A DNA stretch of 64,000 nucleotides from Alphaproteobacteria bacterium (GCA_016776635.1 JADHSZ010000003.1:18964-82963); one strand, 5' to 3'. Positions 46,634-56,600 are shown, numbered from the stretch's first letter. Notes: generated by a model not told the origin, from the sequence alone. Numbers and translations: made by a program.

Positions 46634-47428
46634 CTACTCCCCGTCACCGTAGAGGCGCTGGAAGCCCGCGGTGACCTTGGCGATGAGCGCCGGGTCGTGG
46701 TCGCGCCAGTATTTGGGATCGTCCATCATGCGCTTGAGTTCGGCCTCTTCCACAACGGAGGAGGCCGTGCCGGCGCCGTCGGTGACGAAGGCGGGTTCGC
46801 CCGAGTCCATCATGCGGTGCAGGGTCAGCACGCCTTCATAGGTGGTGGACAGGGCATCGAGAACATGGGGCGGCAGGTTGATCTTGCCCCAGGCGGTCAA
46901 CTGGCGCGAGGCTTCCTGCCATTTTTCATCGCCACCGAAATGGTGGACCAGGCGTTCGGTCTGGCGCTGGCCCTCGAACTCGGCCGCCGCGTCCTCAATC
47001 AACGGCATCAGCTTATCCTTGGCCAGGTCATAGACCATCTGGGTCTGGGCCTGGCTGAACCCGGCCGCGTGCAGGGCCTTGTTGACCTCCGCATCGCTCT
47101 CGATGAGGTCATCGCCGAAGGTGATTTCGTAACCCTCCGCGTTTTCGGGAATTCCCATGGCGCGGCGGTACTGGGCCACATCCTCGGCGCTGGCGTCCTC
47201 ACCGGGAACCCTGACCATATGGGCGGCCCGGCGTTCCATATCGGCGTAGGATTTGGCCATGGCCTCGGTGCGCGCCTCGCCCTTGTCCTGGTCCCAGAAT
47301 TTCTCGGGCAGATAGGTGGGGCGGGGAACGGCGTTGATGTTTGTATCCGCGGCGGATTCCTCCGGCGCAGGCGCAGTGTCTTCCGCGCCCTCTGTATCGG
47401 GCGCGGTGTTCAGCAGGTTCTTGTCCAT
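46634..47428 (-). CDS. Phage scaffold/capsid assembly protein
   Basis: MDKNLLNTAPDTEGAEDTAPAPEE...PRPTYLPEKFWDQDKGEARTEAMAKSYADMERRAAHMVRVPGEDASAEDVAQYRRAMGIPENAEGYEI. Confidence 0.82.
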   Translation of the reverse strand: MDKNLLNTAPDTEGAEDTAPAPEESAADTNINAVPRPTYLPEKFWDQDKGEARTEAMAKSYADMERRAAHMVRVPGEDASAEDVAQYRRAMGIPENAEGYEITFGDDLIESDAEVNKALHAAGFSQAQTQMVYDLAKDKLMPLIEDAAAEFEGQRQTERLVHHFGGDEKWQEASRQLTAWGKINLPPHVLDALSTTYEGVLTLHRMMDSGEPAFVTDGAGTASSVVEEAELKRMMDDPKYWRDHDPALIAKVTAGFQRLYGDGE

Positions 47429-47480
47429 GACGGCTCCTTGTAACGGAATGATGTGGGATATTGCGGAAAGGCGGGTTTGT

Positions 47481-47780
47481 CTAACCGCCCGCCTTGCCCT
47501 GTTCCACCAGAATGAGAATGGTGGCCACCAGGGCGCGCTGGCCCTCGAGATGGCGCAGGGAAGCTTCGCTGGCATCGGGGCCAAGGCGGCGCTCGATGGT
47601 GATACCGCGCAGATGGGAAAGCACCGTCTTGCCGGCGGCGCCCCGGAAACAGCGGGCGAAAGCCTTGGCTACGGCCCTCAGCTCCTCGCCATCGGGGCCG
47701 GACCCCTCGGCAAGGGTCTGGGCCAAATCGAACCAGCTCCATCCGGTCTCTTCATGGGTCGGTGTTTCAACTTGCAGCAT
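47481..47780 (-). CDS. Hypothetical phage protein
   Basis: 99 aa ORF overlapping portal stop, collinear. Confidence 0.55.
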   Translation of the reverse strand: MLQVETPTHEETGWSWFDLAQTLAEGSGPDGEELRAVAKAFARCFRGAAGKTVLSHLRGITIERRLGPDASEASLRHLEGQRALVATILILVEQGKAGG

Positions 47781-49356
47781 TGTCGTCCTCCATACTCATG
47801 GGTTGCGGGGTTTCCTGTTCTGGCACGGCTAACGCCTCCACCAAAGGTGCAGCCTCGGCCATCAGACCCTCCAGTAATTCAGGCACAGGGTCAGTAGATG
47901 ATTCCTCGCGGATCAGTTCGCCGGGCACGTTGAAGCTGCGGCCCATCCAGCGTACGGTGGCGGGAAGGTCGATGGCGCTGAGCGCCTCGGGCCCCAGACC
48001 GGCGGCGGAATCGAGCCACAACATGACCTGTTGCACATCCTGGCGCGCCTGATCCTGGGCCAGCGGCGAACGGTACTGAAGGTCCACGGTGCGGCCGTCG
48101 AGAACCAGGTCTGGAATCTCGCCGCGCCGTTTCAGGATCGCCATGCCGCGCCGGATCAACGGCGTCAGCAGTTCCGATTGCAGCCGCCCATAGGTGGCGC
48201 CCAGGATGCGGGCGGTCTCGGCGGAGCGTTCGAGAACTTCGGTGGCGGTCATGCGCTGGTCGTCTATCCGGCCCAGCCGGTCGGCGAGAAGAGCGTGGCG
48301 GATACGGGCGCGCAGGTCTTCGAGAACGAGCTGCGAAATATCGAAGCGGCCCGGACTCTCCAGGGGCGTCAGCCCCTTCGAGCCCACCGCCTTGGGGATG
48401 ATGGTGCCCGGCGTGAGGCGGATATTGGCGGGGTTGAGGACGCCGTCGTCATCGGCCTGCCAGATGCCCGTCACCGCGATGGAGGCATTCTTGAGCACCA
48501 GTTCCACCACCTTGTTGGCGGTCTTGATATCGGGCAGGGCCTTCATCACCGGCGAACGGCCATAGCTTTCCCCCGGCGCCTTGAGCCAGCGGAAATTGAT
48601 GAAGGGCGACATATCGAAACGGCCCGTGGCCAGCGCCGCGGTGCCGTCACCCTCGCCGGAGAATTCCTCGAGCACGGCCATGTATTCATAGCCGCCCTCC
48701 ACCGGCAGCACAGCCTCCACTAGGGCAAAACGGGCGTCGGGATCCTGTTCGGCGCGCTGCAGAAGCTGGCCGGGAATTTCCGCGCGCGGAAAGCGGGCGC
48801 GAATCTGCGCCAGGGTCAGTTCGCTGCGGCGGAAACTGATATCGAGCCGTCCCCCCGCGCCTTCCTCCAGAACCGCCTGGGACAAGGGCACCGAGGTAAA
48901 GCGGAAGGCCGAGTCATCCCCCGTGGCCGTCTCCTCCATCAACAGGCTGGCGGTGCCGCCGGTGATGAGGTCGAGATAGCACTGGTGCATCTCCACGGTA
49001 AAATTAGAGCGGTCGAAATGGGACTGAAGAATGGTGGCGGTATCGTCCAACACCGGCGCGATGGCGTCACGGTCCGCCGGGTCGATGTCGTTTCCCGCCG
49101 TCAGCCCAAACCAGCGCGACCAGGGCGGCGTCAACTGCGCCAACATACTGGCGGCCAGCTGGTCCACGGCATCGGCCGCGGTACCGTCGAATATCCGGTC
49201 GCTCTTTTTTTCGCCGGCCGTGGCGGCGCGATTAAACCCGTCGCGCTGGGGCAAGGCGAAGTCATAGCATTCCTGCCAATGGGCCTCCCAGACGCTGCGG
49301 CGGGATTTCGCCGTGCGATAGCGTTTAAGCACGCTCTCGGGTGTGAGATGTTCCAT
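47767..49356 (-). CDS. Phage portal (head-to-tail connector, podoviral)
   Basis: PESVLKRYRTAKSRRSVWEAHWQECYDFALPQRDGFNRA...RIFDGTAADAVDQLAASMLAQLTPPWSRWFGL. Confidence 0.85.
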   Translation of the reverse strand: MEHLTPESVLKRYRTAKSRRSVWEAHWQECYDFALPQRDGFNRAATAGEKKSDRIFDGTAADAVDQLAASMLAQLTPPWSRWFGLTAGNDIDPADRDAIAPVLDDTATILQSHFDRSNFTVEMHQCYLDLITGGTASLLMEETATGDDSAFRFTSVPLSQAVLEEGAGGRLDISFRRSELTLAQIRARFPRAEIPGQLLQRAEQDPDARFALVEAVLPVEGGYEYMAVLEEFSGEGDGTAALATGRFDMSPFINFRWLKAPGESYGRSPVMKALPDIKTANKVVELVLKNASIAVTGIWQADDDGVLNPANIRLTPGTIIPKAVGSKGLTPLESPGRFDISQLVLEDLRARIRHALLADRLGRIDDQRMTATEVLERSAETARILGATYGRLQSELLTPLIRRGMAILKRRGEIPDLVLDGRTVDLQYRSPLAQDQARQDVQQVMLWLDSAAGLGPEALSAIDLPATVRWMGRSFNVPGELIREESSTDPVPELLEGLMAEAAPLVEALAVPEQETPQPMSMEDDNAAS

Positions 49357-49359
49357 GGC

Positions 49360-49572
49360 TTATTCTCCTAAAAGGCGTTTGCGCTGCGGGGCCAGATCAC
49401 CCACCTTCAGCGCGCCCCGCGAGGTGGTGGCGATGGTGGCGCGGCGCGACCTGCGGGCGCGGGCTTTCTGTTCCACTTCCGTCTCCGCCGCGATCGGGGC
49501 GGGAGGCGGCGGCGGAGGGGGCGGCGGGGCCGGTTTCGGAGGCGCGATGAAGGCGCTGATGAGACTTGCCAT
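49360..49572 (-). CDS. Small phage protein, Pro-rich
   Basis: MASLISAFIAPPKPAPPPPPPPPPAPIAAETEVEQKARARRSRRATIATTSRGALKVGDLAPQRKRLLGE. Confidence 0.65.
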   Translation of the reverse strand: MASLISAFIAPPKPAPPPPPPPPPAPIAAETEVEQKARARRSRRATIATTSRGALKVGDLAPQRKRLLGE

Positions 49573-49711
49573 GGGGAATACTCCTTCTCTGACTTGGCAA
49601 AAATAAGGCGGTGAGAGAGAGCGCCACTTCTGGCTGTGCTCGCCCGCCGCCACAGGGACGCAAGGTAATGCAACTTGGGGTCGCAATAATGAAAATGGGA
49701 AACGGGGAATG

Positions 49712-49749
49712 AAAAACGCCCGCTTCCCCGGAAACCGGAAACGCGGGCG
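49712..49749 (-). terminator. Intrinsic terminator/attenuator between promoter and first structural gene
   Basis: aaaaacgcccgc...gcgggcg; T-run on minus strand. Confidence 0.6.
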
Positions 49750-49766
49750 CAGCTGTGGACTTGATA

Positions 49767-49801
49767 TTAGGACTATATACCTAGTTTTGTCTGCAGAGTC
49801 A
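49767..49801 (-). promoter_or_regulatory. Promoter with near-palindromic operator
   Basis: Minus strand TTGACT-N17-TATATA; TTAGGA-CTATAT-ACCTAG at 49767-49784. Confidence 0.55.
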
Positions 49802-50299
49802 AGGGAAAAATTCATCCTTGCGGATTTTTCCGGTCTGGTGGGTTGTTTTTGCCTCTCCGACCCTGGCCGTCAAATAACAATAGAGGCTCCAAGGCGTCAC
49901 CACCCGCCGGCTTCTGATTCCCAGCACCCGTTTGATCGCCTCCACGCATGAAAACGGCATCCAGGGAGCCGGGCGGGCGGAACCTTCACCGTCCATAGGG
50001 GACACCCGCGTTCGCACCACCGTGAATCCCTGGGCCTCGAGCCAGCGGCAAAGATCGAATTCCCTGTCCACGGGCGGAACCTGGATCTCGGTGCGATGGG
50101 CGAGAGGATCCATGACCACCCAATGCCCGCCGGCGCGCAGGACGAGGAAACAATGACGAAATCCGGGTTTGAGGAATTTCAGCCACCACAGGTCGGCGCG
50201 GCCGCTGAACACCACTGCGGCCTCCTGCGCGAAAGCCGGGATTTTTCCGGCGTTTTCAATGCCTTGTTCCCCGTGGCCCCATTCCATTCCGCGTCTCAT
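49799..50299 (-). CDS. Hypothetical phage protein
   Basis: 166 aa: FRHCFLVLRAGGHWVVMDPLAHRTEIQVPP...; overlaps 50296..50673. Confidence 0.6.
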   Translation of the reverse strand: MRRGMEWGHGEQGIENAGKIPAFAQEAAVVFSGRADLWWLKFLKPGFRHCFLVLRAGGHWVVMDPLAHRTEIQVPPVDREFDLCRWLEAQGFTVVRTRVSPMDGEGSARPAPWMPFSCVEAIKRVLGIRSRRVVTPWSLYCYLTARVGEAKTTHQTGKIRKDEFFP

Positions 50300-50673
50300 T
50301 TCATGTCTTCGGCGACAATGCCTTTTCGGCGCAGAACATCCCCCAGACGGTCATGGGCCTCATCCCACAAAACTGCCGCCCGGCGTTCGGTCTCGTAACC
50401 GGGGTCGGGCGCCATCATCCTGCGGCCAAAATGAGCCAGCACCACCATATGCGGACGCGACAGCCGGTGTTGCCGGTGCAACCGGTCCGCCACCTGGTGG
50501 ATGTCCATGGGATCACAGGGCCGTTTTATCCCCGAAAGACCGGCCTTGAGCCGGGCGCCGTCGCTGCGCGCGAGACGGCATGCCACGAACCAGAACCAGG
50601 CTTCCTCGCTGCTGGAAAAAGGCACCCCTTCATGGGCCGGACAGAAATAGGGCGCAAACCGTTTGCGGGACAT
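50296..50673 (-). CDS. Hypothetical phage protein (first gene of minus transcript)
   Basis: MSRKRFAPYFCPAHEGVPFSSSEEAWFWFVACRLARSDGARLKAGL. Confidence 0.6.
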   Translation of the reverse strand: MSRKRFAPYFCPAHEGVPFSSSEEAWFWFVACRLARSDGARLKAGLSGIKRPCDPMDIHQVADRLHRQHRLSRPHMVVLAHFGRRMMAPDPGYETERRAAVLWDEAHDRLGDVLRRKGIVAEDMK

Positions 50674-50720
50674 GGAAAACTCCTCGGCTGGTAAATGGCG
50701 GCGGAAAATCCGTAAAATAA

Positions 50721-50771
50721 GAACAAAAAAAGAACATTTAGAGATATTACATGTATTTTTTCCTATGTCAA
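50721..50771 (-). promoter_or_regulatory. Minus-strand promoter with alphaproteobacterial LexA-type box
   Basis: TTGACA (50771-50766) N16 TAATAT (50749-50744); GAAC-AAAAAAA-GAAC at 50721-50735 (GTTC-N7-GTTC on minus strand). Confidence 0.65.
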
Positions 50772-50829
50772 CACATTGAATGAATATGTTCCTAGTGCCA
50801 GAATGTGGCAAATATAAGAAGATGTTCCC

Positions 50830-51462
50830 ATGCTGAGTCACGCAGATATTTGGCGGGCCATCGACCGCCTCGCCCAGGCGCACGGTCTGTCCGCTTCCGG
50901 ACTGGCCCGGCAGTCGGGGCTCGATCCCACCACATTCAACAAAAGCAAACGGGTGACCCGCGAGGGCAAGCTGCGCTGGCCCAGTACTGAAAGCGTGGCC
51001 AAGGTTCTCGCCTCAACGGGAAGCCGCCTTGGCGAATTCATCAGCTATGTGGGAGACGCGGAAAGCACCGGCCCGACCCAGCGCATTCCGGTTATCGGCT
51101 ATGCCCAGGCCGGGGTGGAGGGCTTTTTCGACGATGCCGGTTATCCGGTGGGGAATGGCTGGGACGAAATTTCCTTTCCCGAAATCGGCGATCCCAACGC
51201 CTTTGCCCTGGAAATCAGCGGCGACAGCATGGAACCCCTCTACCGCGACGGCGACACCGTCGTCGTCTCCCCGGTGGCCGGGGTGCGCAAAGGGGACAGG
51301 GTGGTGGTCAAGACCAATAAGGGAGAGGTCATGGCCAAACAACTCCAGCGCCGCACCGCCCACAAGGTGGAGCTGCAGTCGTTAAATCCCGACCATGCCA
51401 TTCGCTATATCAATCTTGAGGATGTGGCGTGGATCGCGCGCATCATCTGGGCCAGCCAGTAA
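50830..51462 (+). CDS. HTH + S24 peptidase transcriptional regulator (CI/LexA-like)
   Basis: GLSASGLARQSGLDPTTFNKSKR; FALEISGDSMEPLYRDGDTVVVSP; KGDRVVVKTNKGEVMAKQLQRR. Confidence 0.88.
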   Translation: MLSHADIWRAIDRLAQAHGLSASGLARQSGLDPTTFNKSKRVTREGKLRWPSTESVAKVLASTGSRLGEFISYVGDAESTGPTQRIPVIGYAQAGVEGFFDDAGYPVGNGWDEISFPEIGDPNAFALEISGDSMEPLYRDGDTVVVSPVAGVRKGDRVVVKTNKGEVMAKQLQRRTAHKVELQSLNPDHAIRYINLEDVAWIARIIWASQ

Positions 51463-51540
51463 TCAGGCGACTCTCCACTATTTTTTGAATCCCAGCTTAA
51501 CCTACGGCCTCAAGCGGGCCGGTCTGATTAATCTGGCAGT

Positions 51541-53130
51541 CTAATCCGCAGAGAGGTCTTCGCCGGCAAGCGCCCTTTTAATCAGGGCGATGGTTTCCGA
51601 AACTCCGTAAAGAGTAATAAAGGAGCCCATGCGCGGCCCCTGTTCCTGACCCAGTAAAATCTGGTACAGCGCCCTGAACCAGGATTTGAGGTCTTCAAAG
51701 GGGTGGCGTTTTCCCACTTCATAGACCTGGCTCTGAATGACCTCGGTATCGGCATCATCGCCCAGCTCCTCCAAGGCGCCCATCAGGTCTTCCAGGGCCC
51801 GGCGTTCCATATCATCGGGGGAGCGATAGCATTTGGTGGGTTTGACGAAATCGTTGAAATAGGCGATGGCGTGCCCCACCATCCCGTCCAGAATGGGATC
51901 GTTCTCCGGGTTTGCTTCTGGTGCATAACGGGAGATAAATCCCCACAAAACCTCCTTGTCGTGAGCGTGGCAGACCCCGGCCAGATTAAGAAGAATGCTG
52001 AAACTCAGATGCGCCTTTTCCTGGGGCGGGGCACCGTTGTGGATATGCCAGGCGGGGTTTTCGAGATGGGCGGCATCGTCCTCGTCCTCGCACTTGCCCA
52101 GATAGGTCAGATATTCATCCACATTTTTCGGAATAACGTCGAAATAGAGCCGCTTCGCCTTGCGCGGCTTGTGATACATGAACAAAGACAGGCTTTCGGG
52201 CGGCGCGTATTTCAGCCAGTCCTCCACCGCCAGGCCATTGCCCCGGGACTTGGATATCTTCTCTCCGTTTTCATCGAGAAACAGCTCATAGGTATAGGAT
52301 TCCGGAGGGTGCGCCCCCAGCAAGCGGGCGATCTTTCCCGACAGATGGACCGAATCGATCAGATCCTTGCCCGACATCTCGTAATCCACGCCCAGCGCCA
52401 TCCAGCGCATGGCCCAGTCGGCCTTCCACTGCATCTTGCAATGGCCGCCCGTGACCGGCGTTTTCACCGTCTCGCCGCTCTCCTCGTCGCGATAGGTGAT
52501 GGTTCCGGCATCCACGTCGGTGGCCACCACCGGCACCTGAAGTACTTTGCCGGTCTTTTCGCATAGCGGAAGAAAGGGGCTATAGGTGGCCTGTCGTTCC
52601 TCCCCCAGCGTGGGCAAAATAATCCCGCGCACTTCCTCGAAATGAGCCAGCATCTTCAGCAGGGAATCATCGAAACGGCCGCTTTTATACCACTCGGTGG
52701 CGCTCTGGAACTCGTAGTCGAAACCGAAGGAATCGAGAAAGGCACGAAGCCGCGCATTGTTATGATGGCCGAAGCTCTCATGGGTACCGAAAGGGTCGGG
52801 GATCGTCGTCAACGGCTTGCCCAGATGCTCTGCCACCATGTCGCGATTGGGGATGTTATCGGGTGCCTTGCGCAAACCATCCATGTCGTCGGAAAAGGCA
52901 TAAAGCCGGGTCGGGATATCGGACAGCGTGGCGAAGGCATGGCGCACCATGGAGGTACGTACCACCTCGCCGAAAGTGCCCACATGGGGAAGTCCCGAAG
53001 GCCCATAGCCGGTCTCGAAAAGCACATACCCCTTTTCCGGGGTCTCGCCCTTGGTGCGCGAGAGCAGCTTGCGGGCCTCCTCGAAAGGCCAGGCCCGGGC
53101 GTTGTTGGCAAGTTCACGAATATCCGTCAT
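51541..53130 (-). CDS. lysS: Lysyl-tRNA synthetase, class I
   Basis: [44 protein letters not shown] (KMSKS-like). Confidence 0.93.
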   Translation of the reverse strand: MTDIRELANNARAWPFEEARKLLSRTKGETPEKGYVLFETGYGPSGLPHVGTFGEVVRTSMVRHAFATLSDIPTRLYAFSDDMDGLRKAPDNIPNRDMVAEHLGKPLTTIPDPFGTHESFGHHNNARLRAFLDSFGFDYEFQSATEWYKSGRFDDSLLKMLAHFEEVRGIILPTLGEERQATYSPFLPLCEKTGKVLQVPVVATDVDAGTITYRDEESGETVKTPVTGGHCKMQWKADWAMRWMALGVDYEMSGKDLIDSVHLSGKIARLLGAHPPESYTYELFLDENGEKISKSRGNGLAVEDWLKYAPPESLSLFMYHKPRKAKRLYFDVIPKNVDEYLTYLGKCEDEDDAAHLENPAWHIHNGAPPQEKAHLSFSILLNLAGVCHAHDKEVLWGFISRYAPEANPENDPILDGMVGHAIAYFNDFVKPTKCYRSPDDMERRALEDLMGALEELGDDADTEVIQSQVYEVGKRHPFEDLKSWFRALYQILLGQEQGPRMGSFITLYGVSETIALIKRALAGEDLSAD

Positions 53131-53239
53131 TGATGATAAGGCCGATCAGTCCTATAGAAACGTATGGTTTGGCGCGCAGAACCTAGGCGCAAGCCGCGAG
53201 TGCGTCAATGACCGAGATCATGGAGAATTGCAGGCCGTC

Positions 53240-53767
53240 ATGCCAGCCAAACGTCAGACCAAAAAAGCCTCCTCCCGAAAGACCCGGAAAAAGGTGTCCA
53301 AATGGGATGTGCGTTTCCTGCGCCTGGCTCATGAAGTCTCCAAATGGTCAAAGGACCGCTCCACCCGCGTCGGCGCCGTCATTGTCCAGGCCGACCGCAC
53401 TCCCGGACCTTACGGGTATAACGGCTTTCCCCGTCATATCGATGATGAGCTGGAAAAACGCCACAAGCGCCCCATCAAATATGACTGGACCGAACATGCC
53501 GAACGCAACGCCATCTATAATGCCGCCCGCATCGGCATGGCCCTTGGCGGCTGTATTATGTATGCGACCCATCTGCCCTGCGCCAACTGCGCCCGCGCCA
53601 TTATCCAGGTGGGAATCTCGAAGGTGGTGGTGGATGAAGGCAGCCGCAGTGATTCAGGATTCGCCAAACGATGGGGCCGCGAAGAGAAAATTACCGTGGA
53701 AATGCTGAAAGAGGCGGGCGTGGAGCTGGCGCTGGTTCCGGTCCCAGTCGAAGACGAGGATGACTGA
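53240..53767 (+). CDS. dCMP deaminase family protein
   Basis: SKWSKDRSTRVGAVIV...WTEHAERNAIYNAARIG...THLPCANCARAIIQVGISKVV. Confidence 0.88.
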   Translation: MPAKRQTKKASSRKTRKKVSKWDVRFLRLAHEVSKWSKDRSTRVGAVIVQADRTPGPYGYNGFPRHIDDELEKRHKRPIKYDWTEHAERNAIYNAARIGMALGGCIMYATHLPCANCARAIIQVGISKVVVDEGSRSDSGFAKRWGREEKITVEMLKEAGVELALVPVPVEDEDD

Positions 53768-53813
53768 AGCGCGCCATGTGGCGACCGCCGCCCTTCATTT
53801 GTGATCCCTGCCC

Positions 53814-56600
53814 ATGAGTCAGGCCCCTTCCCCGTCGCCAGTCCTTCACCTGCCCGAGGCCGCCGTCCTGGTGGCCGGGATAGGCGGCGCCTGGTGGCTC
53901 ACCCCGCAAAACGAGGTGGAAGCCCTTTCCCACAGGCAAGCTGCTTCACGGCTGGCCGCCTCGTCCCTGCCCATCGTCTGCCACGCACCGGCCACCGCGC
54001 GGCGCCTCGACGTGGCGCTCTTTCACGCTCGTGACATTCTTGAACTCTTCGCCTTCGTGCGACCGGCCCGGTTCTGTTTGCCGACCCCGCGCGGGGTGGC
54101 CGCCGCCCTTGACCTGCCCCTTCCAAAAACTCCTGAAGACGAAACGCGCACCCTTGCATCGGCTACCCGGCTTCTGTTGGAGGAGCTTTCCCTGATGGAT
54201 CCGCACAACGCCGGCGAAGTTTTGTCCCTGGCGGAAATCATGGAGGGCTGCGGCTGGCCCTGGGGCGCCACCATATGCCAGGTTTTTGAGAACAACATCG
54301 TAAAGCGCTCCGGGCCTTCACAGCAGGCCCTTGAGGTCTGGCGGCGATTGAAGGAATGGGGGGAATACGCTCCCGAACCACCCGGCGGGCAAGAGGCGGT
54401 GACGGCGGACGAAGCCACCTCGCGGCTGGAGAATCTTCTCGGTCCCGAAGCGGAATCACGGCCCCAGCAAATGGACTATGCAGCGGGCGTCACCGCCGCT
54501 TTTGTCCCCCGCGAGGAGGCCGATAACCCCCGTGTCGCCCTGGCCGAGGCCGGCACCGGCGTCGGCAAGACGCTTGGTTATCTTGCTCCGGCCAGCCTGT
54601 GGGCACAGAAAAATCACGGCCCGGTATGGATCAGCACCTATACCCGCAACCTCCAGCACCAGATCGATGGTGAGCTGGACCGTCTCTACCCACAGCCCAA
54701 CCACAAGGCCGCCAAGGCCGTCATCCGCAAGGGGCGGGAGAACTACTTATGTCTTCTGAATCTGGAAGAAGCGGTGGGCGCCCTTGCCGGACGGCCGCCG
54801 GCGTCACGCGAACGGGACGCCACGGCCCTGGGGCTGTTTGCCCGCTGGACCGGCACCACCCGTGACGGCGACATGGTGGGTGGTGATTTTCCTGCCTGGC
54901 TTTCTGACCTCCTGGGGCGGGGCCGCACCTATGGGCTGGCCGACAGACGCGGAGAATGCATCTTTTCCTCCTGTACCCATTTCAGGAAATGCTTTATTGA
55001 ACGCAGCGTGCGGCGGTCGCGGCGGGCGGAGATCGTTATCGCCAATCATGCCCTGGTCATGGTCCAGGCGGCTCTTGGCGGCGGTGAGGATGACGATCCT
55101 TTCGTGCCTGCGCGTTATGTGTTCGACGAAGGGCATCATGTATTCGAAGCCGCCGACAGCGCCTTTTCGGCCCATCTTACGGGCCTGGAAATGGTGGAAT
55201 TGCGGCGCTGGATTCTCGGCTCCGAGGGACGCGAGGGACGGCTGACCGCCGGACGCATGCGGGGCCTGAAACGACGCATCGGCGATGTGGCCGACTCCGA
55301 CAAGGAAGCAGCCGGAGCATTGGAAAATATCCTTGAGGCGGCACGCGTCCTTCCTGCCGAGGGCTGGATGAAGCGCGTCAATCAGAACGGCAGCCAGGGC
55401 GTTGCGGATGATTTCCTGCGGCTGATCCGCAGCCAGATTTATGCCCGCAGCCAACAGCCCGGCAATGTTTACAGCCTGGAAACCGAATGCCTACCCCTTG
55501 TGGAGGGAATAGCGGAAGCCGCAGCCAGCCTTGAATCCGCCCTGACCGCGCTTTCCGCCCCCCTCACCGCCCTGGCGCGTCGCCTGCGGGCGCTTCTTGA
55601 CGAGAATTCCTCGGATATGGAAACCGCCGACCGGCTGCGTGTCGAGGCCATCAGCCGCGGCCTTATCCGGCGCGCTGAGAACCAAGTGGAGGCATGGCGG
55701 GCCATGCTGCGATCTCTGGAATCGGAGACTCCGCCTGACTTCGTTGACTGGTTCTCGGTAGAGCGCAGGGAGGGACGCGACTATGACCTCGGCATGCACC
55801 GCCACTGGATCGACCCCACCAGACCCTTTATCGAATATGTGGCCCGCCCCGCCCAGGGGGTGCTGATAACCTCGGCCACACTGCGCGACGCCACGCCATC
55901 GGACGAAACGGGATGGATGACGGCGCAGGCGCGCACCGGCGCGGCGTATCTTCCTTCCGAACCCACAGAGATCGCCGTGCCCTCGCCTTTCGACTATCCC
56001 CGGCAAACCCGGGTTTTCGTAGTGACCGACGTCAACCGGGACGACAGCGACCAGGTGGCCGCCGCCTATCGCGAACTGTTCCTGGCTGGCGGCGGCGGTG
56101 GACTGGGCCTGTTTACGGCCATCGCGCGCCTTCGCACCGTCTATGAACGCATCGCCACCCCCCTAGACGAAGCAGGCATCCCGCTTCTCGCCCAGCATGT
56201 GGATGGCCTGGACACCGCGACCCTGGTGGATATTTTCCGCAGTGAGCACGATTCCTGTCTGCTCGGCACCGATGCCGTGCGCGATGGCGTGGATGTGCCG
56301 GGGCGCGCCCTGCACCTGATTGTCTTTGACCGGGTGCCGTGGCCCCGGCCCAGTATCCTTCATCGCGCCCGCAGACAGGCCTTTGGCGGAGGCCTCTATG
56401 ACGACATGCTGACTCGGCTGCGGCTCAAACAGGCCTTCGGCCGTCTCGTTCGCAAGGCTGGAGACAAGGGCGTTTTTATCCTGCTGGACAACCGCATGCC
56501 CTCGCGATTGGCGACCGCTTTTCCGGAAGATGTCGAGGTCCGGCGTATCGGCCTAGCCGAAGCCGTGGAAGCCACCGGGAATTTTCTCCGCCATACTTGA
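53814..56600 (+). CDS. DinG-family ATP-dependent helicase
   Basis: ALAEAGTGVGKTLGYLAPASLWA; C-rich segment CIFSSCTHFRKCFIE; VFDEGHH; DAVRDGVDVPGRALHLIVFDRVPWPRPS. Confidence 0.9.
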   Translation: MSQAPSPSPVLHLPEAAVLVAGIGGAWWLTPQNEVEALSHRQAASRLAASSLPIVCHAPATARRLDVALFHARDILELFAFVRPARFCLPTPRGVAAALDLPLPKTPEDETRTLASATRLLLEELSLMDPHNAGEVLSLAEIMEGCGWPWGATICQVFENNIVKRSGPSQQALEVWRRLKEWGEYAPEPPGGQEAVTADEATSRLENLLGPEAESRPQQMDYAAGVTAAFVPREEADNPRVALAEAGTGVGKTLGYLAPASLWAQKNHGPVWISTYTRNLQHQIDGELDRLYPQPNHKAAKAVIRKGRENYLCLLNLEEAVGALAGRPPASRERDATALGLFARWTGTTRDGDMVGGDFPAWLSDLLGRGRTYGLADRRGECIFSSCTHFRKCFIERSVRRSRRAEIVIANHALVMVQAALGGGEDDDPFVPARYVFDEGHHVFEAADSAFSAHLTGLEMVELRRWILGSEGREGRLTAGRMRGLKRRIGDVADSDKEAAGALENILEAARVLPAEGWMKRVNQNGSQGVADDFLRLIRSQIYARSQQPGNVYSLETECLPLVEGIAEAAASLESALTALSAPLTALARRLRALLDENSSDMETADRLRVEAISRGLIRRAENQVEAWRAMLRSLESETPPDFVDWFSVERREGRDYDLGMHRHWIDPTRPFIEYVARPAQGVLITSATLRDATPSDETGWMTAQARTGAAYLPSEPTEIAVPSPFDYPRQTRVFVVTDVNRDDSDQVAAAYRELFLAGGGGGLGLFTAIARLRTVYERIATPLDEAGIPLLAQHVDGLDTATLVDIFRSEHDSCLLGTDAVRDGVDVPGRALHLIVFDRVPWPRPSILHRARRQAFGGGLYDDMLTRLRLKQAFGRLVRKAGDKGVFILLDNRMPSRLATAFPEDVEVRRIGLAEAVEATGNFLRHT

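Larger units (their letters stand above)
31500..51470 (-). mobile_element. Podovirus-type prophage-like structural/lysis cluster, approximate bounds
   Basis: Terminase, tail fibre, tail tube proteins, capsid, scaffold, portal and lysis genes on minus strand; no recognisable integrase or replication genes. Confidence 0.85.

Noticed and set aside
50830-51462. S24 regulator as a definite prophage repressor
   Set aside because: Similar HTH-S24 regulators occur as ordinary chromosomal genes in alphaproteobacteria; its divergent position fits a phage repressor but does not prove it, so it is only proposed as a candidate.
31300-51540. att direct repeats or tRNA integration site for the phage cluster
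   Set aside because: No shared core sequence and no tRNA-like gene was recognisable by eye at either edge; a proper self-alignment is needed.
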